DNA of 14,355 nt. Source: Candidatus Levybacteria bacterium RIFCSPLOWO2_01_FULL_39_10 (GTDB lineage Bacteria; Patescibacteriota; Microgenomatia; Levybacterales; UBA12049). Position 1 is the stretch's first letter. Each line of letters opens with the position of its first letter. The stretch covers positions 1 through 14,355 of the forward strand of contig MFOV01000003.1 in the NCBI GenBank assembly GCA_001782515.1, given 5' to 3'. Positions 6,762-11,577 of this stretch are shown here, piece by piece. A program made the translations under genes and the position numbers. The notes beneath the pieces are model-generated. The model did not search any database. It saw only the letters and a program-made list of their open reading frames with translations, and had not been told where the DNA came from.

Positions 6762-6767
6762 ATTATA
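6762..6767 (-). promoter_or_regulatory. -10 box of the radC operon
   Basis: Perfect minus-strand TATAAT, seven bases before the radC ATG. No good -35 hexamer is found at 16-18 bp (TATCTT at 17). The predicted start site is one base ahead of the ATG. Confidence 0.5.
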
Positions 6768-6796
6768 GTACGATTGTAGCAAAAAAGATAGATTTT

Positions 6797-6827
6797 TTGA
6801 TTTGAAATATTCTAAACTTGATATAAT
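6797..6827 (+). promoter_or_regulatory. promoter of the secreted cysteine-rich protein
   Basis: TTGATT (6797-6802), 19-bp spacer, TATAAT (6822-6827), divergent from the radC promoter about 60 bp away. The start site near 6834 leaves a leader of about 10 bases before the ATG at 6844. It lies downstream of the in-frame TTG at 6802, which argues against that start. Confidence 0.5.
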
Positions 6828-6843
6828 TTGTTCAGCGAGCAAT

Positions 6844-7242
6844 ATGACTGGAAAATTTAAATTTACAATTCTCACTCTGATAATTTTGTCCTCTTTATTC
6901 ATCGCAAAAACAATTAGCGCTCAGATTAATTTACCAGTAATCACAACTGTATGTGAACATAGGAATGGAGCGCTTTTTGCATTTGATGATGGATTTAGTA
7001 TTCATAAAAATTGTCCATCAAAAACCAGAAGAGTCGTATTGATCGGAGAAAAAGGATTCACTCCTGAAAAAATAATTCATGTATGCTTTGACGTTGCAAC
7101 TGCAAATTTAAGTGTAATGAAAAATGGTACTTGTTTTCCTCATGTCGAATGGAAGATTCCTGTGCAGTGCGTGGATGGCTCACCATGTATTCCTGATAAT
7201 CCTAACGATACATTCTTTGATCCGCCTCAATTAGAAGAGTAG
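6844..7242 (+). CDS. small secreted cysteine-rich protein, two degenerate Cys-loop repeats
   Basis: 132 residues from the ATG at 6844. This start gives a standard signal peptide: MTGKFK, hydrophobic 7-20, cleavage near TISA-Q27. The mature part has six cysteines (37, 57, 81, 97, 109, 115), enough for three disulfides. Two segments look alike: V-C-x5-A-L-x4-D-G...C57 then a V-V-L strand, and V-C-x6-A-N-L-x3-K-N-G-T-C97 then a W-K-I strand. This resembles the 'CxxxxGxL...C' loops found in some secreted bacterial proteins, but I cannot name the family. The C-terminus is acidic and proline-rich (NPNDTFFDPPQLEE). There is no membrane anchor or sortase signal, so it is probably released. Confidence 0.7.
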   Translation: MTGKFKFTILTLIILSSLFIAKTISAQINLPVITTVCEHRNGALFAFDDGFSIHKNCPSKTRRVVLIGEKGFTPEKIIHVCFDVATANLSVMKNGTCFPHVEWKIPVQCVDGSPCIPDNPNDTFFDPPQLEE

Positions 7243-7294
7243 CTTTTACATATACATGTAATCATTAAATTGCCGAGTTATATTTATTTGTCAG

Positions 7295-7462
7295 TCACAA
7301 CCTAAATAATAATTTATCTCGTTGTTTTTCAAGTTCAGATAGACTTTTTCCTGCAGCCTTTTTGTTTTGAATTGGGTAATTTCTACCATTTATAACTTGT
7401 TTCATATAGCTAATTTTGCTATCAATTTCTTTAAGTTTTTGATCAAACTCTTCTTCTTGCAT
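7295..7462 (-). CDS. short coiled-coil-like hypothetical protein
   Basis: 55 residues from the ATG at 7462. The peptide is mostly charged helix (EEEFDQKLKEIDSKI and SLSELEKQRDKLL) with a short break NGRNYPIQ, which suggests a helical hairpin. A TATAAT sits six bases before this ATG, so the mRNA would begin at the start codon. An upstream TTG at 7534 in the same frame would need translation through both the local promoter and the divergent one, so the shorter form is preferred. No family recognised. It is convergent with the secreted cysteine-rich gene and divergent from the two-helix membrane protein gene. Confidence 0.5.
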   Translation of the reverse strand: MQEEEFDQKLKEIDSKISYMKQVINGRNYPIQNKKAAGKSLSELEKQRDKLLFRL

Positions 7463-7468
7463 ATGGGA

Positions 7469-7474
7469 ATTATA
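7469..7474 (-). promoter_or_regulatory. -10 box, leaderless start of the coiled-coil-like gene
   Basis: Minus-strand TATAAT with exactly six bases to the ATG at 7462, so the expected +1 is the A of the start codon. The -35 region is poor (TCGCTT at 17 bp). Confidence 0.4.
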
Positions 7475-7500
7475 CTCTTTTTGAGGCTGGAAAGCGAGGT

Positions 7501-7529
7501 TTGGTAGGCTTGCATTTTTCTGGTATAAT
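7501..7529 (+). promoter_or_regulatory. promoter with extended -10 for the two-helix membrane protein
   Basis: TTGGTA (7501-7506), 17-bp spacer, TATAAT (7524-7529) preceded by TGG (7521-7523), an extended -10. The GTG start at 7538 is eight bases after the -10, so the transcript would have a leader of about two bases. Confidence 0.65.
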
Positions 7530-7537
7530 ACCAATCC

Positions 7538-7750
7538 GTGAATAAGACACAGAAAATTATACTTAGTATTTATACCATTTCCTCTTTCTTATTTTGGCTG
7601 TTTCTATTTGCAGAGAACGTAGACGGCTGTACAGACGAAAGCTTGGGATGCATAATAGGATTTCCGGCATTTATTCTATTTATAGTACTCTTCATACTCG
7701 GAATCCCAACTCTTATTTTATTTCTCCTTTGGCGGGATAAGAAAAAATAA
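7538..7750 (+). CDS. small two-helix membrane protein
   Basis: 70 residues with a GTG start; there is no later Met to use instead, and MNKTQK is a normal basic leader. Two hydrophobic helices (about 7-25 and 40-65) flank a short acidic loop with two cysteines (C31 and C38, VDGCTDESLGC). The protein ends in the basic tail WRDKKK, so both ends are predicted inside and the cysteine loop outside. No family recognised. The promoter is good and places the transcript start almost on the GTG. Start-codon choice depends on this promoter call. Confidence 0.65.
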   Translation: MNKTQKIILSIYTISSFLFWLFLFAENVDGCTDESLGCIIGFPAFILFIVLFILGIPTLILFLLWRDKKK

Positions 7751-7788
7751 TCCTCTAATTGTTTTTCCTATTCTGTCAATCTAAACAC

Positions 7789-7817
7789 TTTACATTACGA
7801 ATTTCCGGGAGTATAAT
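7789..7817 (+). promoter_or_regulatory. sigma70-type promoter of the 204-residue unknown gene
   Basis: TTTACA (7789-7794), 17-bp spacer, TATAAT (7812-7817). The ATG at 7828 lies ten bases past the -10, leaving a leader of about four bases and no room for a Shine-Dalgarno sequence. It fixes the start at 7828 and not at upstream in-frame TTG codons. Confidence 0.7.
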
Positions 7818-7827
7818 CTGCCGCACA

Positions 7828-8442
7828 ATGGGACTTTTTAGTGCGCTTTCAGGAAGAACTGACGTTCTATCTTACGAAATTTATTTCGACGATAAAGATA
7901 CTGTATCTGTCAAAATAAACCCCAGAATTACTCCGATAAAATTAGAATACATAAGATTTTTTACCTGTTACTGGGCAAAAGTAGTATTTAATTTTAAAGG
8001 CTCTTCTCAATTTGCCTCACAATTTTTATTGGAAATGTTTAACATAATAAATCAAAAGGGAATAGAAAAAGGCTACGACAACCTGAACATCTTTGAGGCA
8101 GTAGGAGTTAATGATGTTATTAATTTTTCTGATTTCCCTAAATCAAACGTGGTAACAACTCTTTCCGGAAGACTTTTTGCTTGGAAAAACGGCAGCCGAA
8201 CAATAGATACTCATTTTCCTCTCTCAGTCACTGAACAACAAGTGGTTTATAGTGTCTTGGCAGTTCTGCAAAAAGCTATTAATGAAAATAAGGAAAATAA
8301 AGAAAATATTATGCTTCTAAAAGATGTAACGTATTATATGTTGATGGCTTATGCCAGTGGAGCTGGTGGAAATCTACAAGATCTTACTGGAGTACCAAAT
8401 GGAACTTTTCTTTATCTAACTTCTCCGGAGTTTACGGGGTAG
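7828..8442 (+). CDS. soluble protein of unknown function
   Basis: 204 residues with no signal peptide or membrane helix, so probably cytoplasmic. I do not recognise the family. The N-terminus MGLFSALSGR is followed by an apparent beta-rich part (residues about 14-55, VLSYEIYFDDKDTVSVKI). A mixed region follows, then a helix rich in Asn/Glu/Lys (KAINENKENKENIMLLKDV). It ends in Gly-rich GAGGNLQDLTGVPNG and a short strand. It is monocistronic with its own promoter and is followed by a probable terminator. Confidence 0.65.
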   Translation: MGLFSALSGRTDVLSYEIYFDDKDTVSVKINPRITPIKLEYIRFFTCYWAKVVFNFKGSSQFASQFLLEMFNIINQKGIEKGYDNLNIFEAVGVNDVINFSDFPKSNVVTTLSGRLFAWKNGSRTIDTHFPLSVTEQQVVYSVLAVLQKAINENKENKENIMLLKDVTYYMLMAYASGAGGNLQDLTGVPNGTFLYLTSPEFTG

Positions 8443-8461
8443 TTAACCCCATTCATTAATC

Positions 8462-8497
8462 AATCCTGCCTGGTGGTGGAGTTCAAGGATTTTTTTT
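8462..8497 (+). terminator. probable intrinsic terminator after the 204-residue gene
   Basis: AATCCT (8462-8467) pairs with AGGATT (8486-8491) across an 18-base loop, followed directly by a run of T (eight T at 8490-8497, sharing two bases with the stem). It begins 20 bases past the stop codon. The long loop makes it weaker than usual. A smaller GGGGT/ACCCC hairpin at 8436-8450 overlaps the stop. Confidence 0.45.
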
Positions 8498-8561
8498 GAG
8501 GCCGAGACGCGAGTCCGTTCGGCTTCGCTCAGGATAAATCCCCGAGCGGATCGCACACTAG
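8498..8561. other. GC-richer intergenic patch with dispersed-element motif
   Basis: A patch of higher GC than its surroundings, without a reading frame of note. TTCGGCTT-CG-CTCAG (8518-8532) is the inverse complement, with one base difference in length, of a motif at 28-41. The next 30 bases up to the long direct repeat (8562-8594) are A/G-rich (GTTAAAAGTTAGAAAGTT) and show nothing else. Confidence 0.3.
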
Positions 8562-8594
8562 TTAAAAGTTAGAAAGTTCGTAAAGTTGAAGGGG

Positions 8595-8738
8595 TTAATT
8601 CTTTTTGACGGTAGAATATGGAAGATAGAAAGTAGATTGTTGAAGATAGAAGGTTGCCCTGTATAAATCTGAAGAAATTTAACAGGGTAAATAAAGTCTA
8701 TTCGGCAAGATTCGGCAATATCTGGCAAGATTCGGCAA
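8595..8738 (+). repeat. 144-bp direct repeat, copy A (upstream of fic)
   Basis: Matches 9769-9912 without gaps at a constant offset of 1174 bp, with seven mismatches by eye; three are at 8603-8606 and the other four are single A/G differences. It contains a GAAGATAGA-rich segment, a hairpin (8657-8687) and the first four of the TTCGGCAA iterons. Together with copy B it brackets the fic gene exactly. Confidence 0.9.
8654..8690 (+). repeat. hairpin inside direct repeat A
   Basis: CCCTGT (8657-8662) pairs with ACAGGG (8682-8687), and after one bulged A, TAAAT (8664-8668) pairs with ATTTA (8677-8681), closing an eight-base loop. TTG at the foot can extend the stem against TAA with one G-T pair. 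It is unchanged in copy B (9828-9864). No T-run follows, so it is not an ordinary terminator. Confidence 0.6.
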
Positions 8739-8750
8739 CATTTGGTAATA
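8701..8750 (+). repeat. five tandem 10-bp iterons ahead of fic
   Basis: Consecutive 10-mers: TTCGGCAAGA, TTCGGCAATA, TCTGGCAAGA, TTCGGCAACA, TTTGGTAATA. The period is one DNA helical turn, so identical faces line up. The last unit overlaps the probable fic -10 (TAATAT, 8746-8751). This is the layout of an operator array. The winged-helix C-terminus of the Fic protein itself is an obvious candidate binder. Confidence 0.8.
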
Positions 8751-8751
8751 T
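8722..8751 (+). promoter_or_regulatory. probable fic promoter inside the iteron array
   Basis: CTGGCA (8722-8727), 18-bp spacer, TAATAT (8746-8751) preceded by TTTGG. The ATG at 8758 is six bases past the -10, so the predicted mRNA starts on the ATG. The promoter elements lie within the iterons. Confidence 0.5.
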
Positions 8752-8757
8752 ATTCTT

Positions 8758-9750
8758 ATGAAAATACCACCCGCTTATACAATTACTCCGGAAATGATAG
8801 ATATAATCACAAAAATTGAAGCTCATAAAATACATTTTTCGACCTTAGAAATTCCCGGAAATATTAAAGATAGAATTCAAAGAGTAAGTCTTTTAAAAAG
8901 CTCTCTTTATTCAGCGCGTATTGAAGGAAACCCTCTAAATTTTGATGACATATCATCTGAAAAACCAAAGGGGGAAAATAAAATTGAGATCTTTAACATT
9001 ATTGAAGCCTCTAAATTTATTGAATCTAGAAAGACAAAGAAGATTACAAAAGATATACTCTTAAAAATTCACAAAATTATTTTAAAGAACGTAGATTCTG
9101 AGGCCGGATTTTTCAGGAAAGAACAAAGCGCAATTTTCAATCAGGCAGGCGTTGCGGTATATATGCCTCCTTCAATTTTTGAAGTTCCGAAATTACTGGA
9201 TGAATTATTAACATATATCGAAAGTGATAATGAAAAATTTCCCTTAATTAAAGCTTTTGTCTCTCACCTACTTTTTGAAAAAATTCATCCCTTTTTAGAC
9301 GGGAACGGAAGAGTGGGAAGATTACTGATTTCTCTGATATTAAAAGCAAAAGGCTGGAATTTTAATTTCGGAGTTCCATATGAAGAGTACTTGGATGAAA
9401 ATAAAGTAGAATATTATTTTCATTTGGATCAGGGATTAACAAAAACTAATGATTATTTGGTTTTTATGCTTAATGCATATTTATTTGAAATCGAGAAAAT
9501 AAAAAAACTTATTGAGGATGAGACCGGTAAAAAAGAGACCTTATTTCTGCCTCCACGACAGGAAGAAATTTTAAATATTATTAAGGATCACAAGATTGTA
9601 TCTTTTGACACGATAAAAAGAAGGTTTTTAAAAGTACCGCAGCGTACACTCAGATATGACTTAAAAAAACTTACCGATAAAGGGTTCGTGGAAAAAACAG
9701 GAGAAACAAAAGGAAGTTATTATAGAATAAAACAAATGGTTAATGATTGA
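8758..9750 (+). CDS. fic: Fic family protein, class II, with C-terminal winged helix
   Basis: 330 residues. The catalytic Fic motif is intact: H177-P-F-L-D-G-N-G-R-V-G-R188, as in AMP-transferring Fic enzymes that modify Ser, Thr or Tyr hydroxyls. The inhibitory motif S52-A-R-I-E56-G-N lies N-terminal to it, which marks class II, where a helix of the same protein blocks ATP. So no separate antitoxin is needed, and none is present. The flap before the active site reads around AGVAVYMPP (130-138). Residues about 265-325 form a winged-helix DNA-binding domain (RQEEILNII...RTLRYDLKKLTDKGFV). The gene starts at the end of a 10-bp iteron array and is flanked by 144-bp direct repeats. Self-repression through the iterons is inference. 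Target unknown. Confidence 0.95.
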   Translation: MKIPPAYTITPEMIDIITKIEAHKIHFSTLEIPGNIKDRIQRVSLLKSSLYSARIEGNPLNFDDISSEKPKGENKIEIFNIIEASKFIESRKTKKITKDILLKIHKIILKNVDSEAGFFRKEQSAIFNQAGVAVYMPPSIFEVPKLLDELLTYIESDNEKFPLIKAFVSHLLFEKIHPFLDGNGRVGRLLISLILKAKGWNFNFGVPYEEYLDENKVEYYFHLDQGLTKTNDYLVFMLNAYLFEIEKIKKLIEDETGKKETLFLPPRQEEILNIIKDHKIVSFDTIKRRFLKVPQRTLRYDLKKLTDKGFVEKTGETKGSYYRIKQMVND

Positions 9751-9768
9751 TGATTTAAGAATTAAGAC

Positions 9769-9912
9769 TTAATTCTACTCGACGGTAGAATATAGAAGAT
9801 AGAAAGTAGATTATTGAAGATAGAGGGTTGCCCTGTATAAATCTGAAGAAATTTAACAGGGTAAATAAAGTCTGTTCGGCAAGATTCGGCAATATCTGGC
9901 AAGATTCGGCAA
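9769..9912 (+). repeat. 144-bp direct repeat, copy B (downstream of fic)
   Basis: Same orientation as copy A and about 95% identical. It begins 19 bases after the fic stop. It includes the conserved hairpin and the iterons, but no recognisable start codon or gene follows on this strand, so its regulatory part appears orphaned. Its minus strand leaves a short open frame (9755-9943) that only reads through the repeat. Confidence 0.9.
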
Positions 9913-9914
9913 GA
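9875..9914 (+). repeat. four tandem 10-bp iterons in copy B
   Basis: TTCGGCAAGA, TTCGGCAATA, TCTGGCAAGA, TTCGGCAAGA. Units 1-3 are identical to the first three of the upstream array; the fifth, promoter-bearing unit is missing. Sequence identity ends immediately after. Confidence 0.75.
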
Positions 9915-9940
9915 CATAAAACCGGGATCACCGGAGTCAG

Positions 9941-9953
9941 CAATTAGTAATTG
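9941..9953. repeat. short palindrome CAATTA-G-TAATTG
   Basis: A perfect 13-base palindrome between the second direct repeat and the zinc-ribbon gene. It might be part of a weak terminator for that minus-strand gene or of an operator. No T-run follows it on the minus strand. Confidence 0.3.
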
Positions 9954-9975
9954 GTATTAGTTTTTAAAATTTGAA

Positions 9976-10245
9976 CTAGGGGGAGATTTTGATGTTGGTT
10001 TTTCTGAGTGCGTTATTTGCTCTTTCAAGCCTAATCTTTTCTCTTTTTTCTGTCTCCTCAGACAAAACTTTTTCAAATTTGTCCTGACAATCTTTGTTGG
10101 TGCAAATAGTCTGAGTGTGTTCAAGGAGCATAAAACCGTTATCATTTAAGATTTTCTCGGTCCAGGTTCTGGAAACACGCCTTTTGCTTCCGCATCTGTC
10201 ACAAGGATAATCGGAGTATGTTTTTGAATTTCCAATTTTAGGCAT
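9976..10245 (-). CDS. small zinc-ribbon protein
   Basis: 89 residues from the ATG at 10245. Two cysteine pairs, C15-x2-C18 (PCDRCGSKR) and C48-x4-C53 (CTNKDCQDKF), form a probable zinc ribbon. The remainder, about 55-82, is a charged helix (EKVLSEETEKREKIRLERANN) and a basic tail. Such small zinc ribbons often bind nucleic acid or act as adaptor subunits, but no specific family is recognised. It has a promoter about 50 bases upstream and a structured leader. A second open frame at 9957-10145 is a shadow. Confidence 0.7.
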   Translation of the reverse strand: MPKIGNSKTYSDYPCDRCGSKRRVSRTWTEKILNDNGFMLLEHTQTICTNKDCQDKFEKVLSEETEKREKIRLERANNALRKTNIKISP

Positions 10246-10256
10246 AATAACCAGAG

Positions 10257-10289
10257 TTAAATAAAAAAGAGGTAGGAGGGTTTATTTAA
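10257..10289 (-). promoter_or_regulatory. leader hairpin with CCTCCT-containing loop
   Basis: TTAAATAAA (10257-10265) and TTTATTTAA (10281-10289) are perfect 9-bp inverted repeats. In the mRNA of the zinc-ribbon gene the loop reads CCCTCCTACCTCTTT, which resembles the anti-Shine-Dalgarno end of 16S rRNA. On the other strand the loop is GAGGTAGGAGGG. It lies between the -10 and the ATG and could influence translation. Confidence 0.4.
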
Positions 10290-10299
10290 ATCCAGCTCT

Positions 10300-10328
10300 A
10301 TTATAGCACATATAAGCGCATAGCGCTT
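10300..10328 (-). promoter_or_regulatory. extended -10 promoter with overlapping palindrome
   Basis: Minus-strand TGC-TATAAT (-10 at 10305-10300) is an extended -10. Where a -35 would lie (10314-10328) there is a perfect inverted repeat, AAGCGC-ATA-GCGCTT, which looks like an operator for a small dimeric regulator. A related GCGCTAT occurs at 10361-10367, before the plus-strand gene. Confidence 0.5.
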
Positions 10329-10385
10329 GATGGATTACTCCCCGGTGTATTTGAAAGATTGCGCTATCTGATCCAAATAATGTAT

Positions 10386-10391
10386 TACAAT
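10386..10391 (+). promoter_or_regulatory. possible -10 box of the PsbP-like gene
   Basis: TACAAT, seven bases before the ATG at 10399; an overlapping TATAAT at 10391-10396 is only two bases from the ATG, too close to serve. No convincing -35 is seen. Confidence 0.3.
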
Positions 10392-10398
10392 ATAATTA

Positions 10399-11028
10399 AT
10401 GTCCAAAAACAATAAACATAAATTAATTGCCAGCAAAAAGATCCTTTTGATTCTTATCTCTTTATTATTCCTATCTCTTCTTTTAATTAACAAGGCTCAA
10501 TTATTTAACACCTTTCTGCCAATGAGTGTAGAGAAAATTCCGATGAAGGTTTATTACGAAAAAAAATCAGGTTGGAAAATGTCCTATCCTGCAGATATGA
10601 AAGTTGTTTCCAGTCCGGTAAAAGAGCGGGTAATTGATCCAGATGCAATAGGAAATGCTGTAGATTTTTGGATTTATGGACCAACGCAAAATGAGGGAAC
10701 GGAATTCCACGATGGGTTATTTATAACTATATTCACTGCAAACAAAAATCCTGATACTAATCTTAAGGAATTTGCGGATCAAAAAAGTAAATACAATCAG
10801 GGTAACTCAACTTATCCGGTAACTAGATTATTGGCAAACGGGATAAGTGGGTATCAGTTCTTAAATCCAGAGTATGGGAGGACTTTAAATATATTTTTAC
10901 CTTACGAAGACCGCGAAGACAAAGTTTTAATTATGTATATTGTTTCGGAAGGAAAATATAAGAATAACTATGATAATATCTATAAAAATATGCTGGAAGC
11001 ATTTAGTTTCGTCAGGGATTCAGATTAA
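10399..11028 (+). CDS. membrane-anchored PsbP-like protein
   Basis: 209 residues. After a basic start (MSKNNKHKLIASKK) residues 15-31 form a membrane helix or uncleaved signal. The outer domain begins KVYYEKKSGWKMSYPADMKVV (50-70), the 'YP-x-x-(W/M)-x-V' opening typical of PsbP/Mog1-like folds. A strand LFITIFTANKNPDTNLKEFADQK and a final helix NIYKNMLEAFSFV follow, both usual for the fold. The role in non-photosynthetic bacteria is unknown; it probably sits on the outer face of the membrane. Its stop TAA directly abuts the TAA of the convergent gene, which encodes a related protein. Confidence 0.75.
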   Translation: MSKNNKHKLIASKKILLILISLLFLSLLLINKAQLFNTFLPMSVEKIPMKVYYEKKSGWKMSYPADMKVVSSPVKERVIDPDAIGNAVDFWIYGPTQNEGTEFHDGLFITIFTANKNPDTNLKEFADQKSKYNQGNSTYPVTRLLANGISGYQFLNPEYGRTLNIFLPYEDREDKVLIMYIVSEGKYKNNYDNIYKNMLEAFSFVRDSD

Positions 11029-11577
11029 TTATAAAAATCTGATTGATTTGATGATTTCTTCAAACTCTTCTTCATACGCTGATGGATCCGGCTCTTTGGA
11101 AATCTGCAAAATCCTATCGCCATTTTCTAAAAGGTAAAACGTAAATTCTTCGTCGCTTGTGGGCGATTTAATAATATATTTGTAGAATGTCCCGCCAGGC
11201 AAATCTTCTGTTTCTTTGGAGACTATTTCATTAAGTGGAACTTCTGGTCCTCCCTCTCCACATGCGGGATCCATAAGATCTTTCTCTATATCTTGATGAC
11301 AACCAATATTAAATTTGTCGATGAAAATTTTTATTTGTTCAGAATTTGGTCTACTATTATCTCCTATTTCTGTTTGATAAGAAGCTAAAATAATATCATA
11401 ATCTTTCTCATCCACATACCACCTATTAGGATAGTTAAAGGATATTTTTAAATCTTCACTTATATACTTAACTGTACCTGTTTGTTGCAAACTGAGAAAG
11501 AATACTACAGAAAACGCAATTAGAATTGCAATTATTAAAAAAAATATTTTTCTGTGTTTATTTTTTACCTTGATCAT
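11029..11577 (-). CDS. membrane-anchored PsbP-like protein
   Basis: 182 residues from the ATG at 11577; a TTG nine bases further upstream is possible. A basic start (MIKVKNKHRK) and helix 11-31 anchor it. The outer domain opens YISEDLKISFNYPNRWYVDEKD (39-60), the same 'YP-x-x-W-x-V' pattern as the convergent neighbour. It ends with FTFYLLENGDRILQIS and a closing helix EEFEEIIKSIRFL. It has C93 and C106 as a possible disulfide. The start overlaps the last 20 bases of the M23 peptidase gene, so the two are co-transcribed and perhaps work together at the envelope. Function unknown. Confidence 0.75.
   Translation of the reverse strand: MIKVKNKHRKIFFLIIAILIAFSVVFFLSLQQTGTVKYISEDLKISFNYPNRWYVDEKDYDIILASYQTEIGDNSRPNSEQIKIFIDKFNIGCHQDIEKDLMDPACGEGGPEVPLNEIVSKETEDLPGGTFYKYIIKSPTSDEEFTFYLLENGDRILQISKEPDPSAYEEEFEEIIKSIRFL

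Noticed and set aside
7463..7534. TTG-started extension of the coiled-coil-like gene
   Set aside because: It would run through two promoters, and a -10 lies six bases before the later ATG.
8701..8750. CRISPR-like array
   Set aside because: Units are 10 bp and contiguous without spacers, and no cas genes are near. Iterons fit better.
8443..8757. tRNA or other structured RNA gene in the longest gene-free stretch
   Set aside because: No cloverleaf or conserved RNA motif seen; the stretch is accounted for by a terminator, a GC-rich patch, the direct repeat and the iterons.
9755..9943. Minus-strand open frame across direct repeat B
   Set aside because: It only reads through the iterons and repeat; copy A gives no matching gene and there is no ribosome site.
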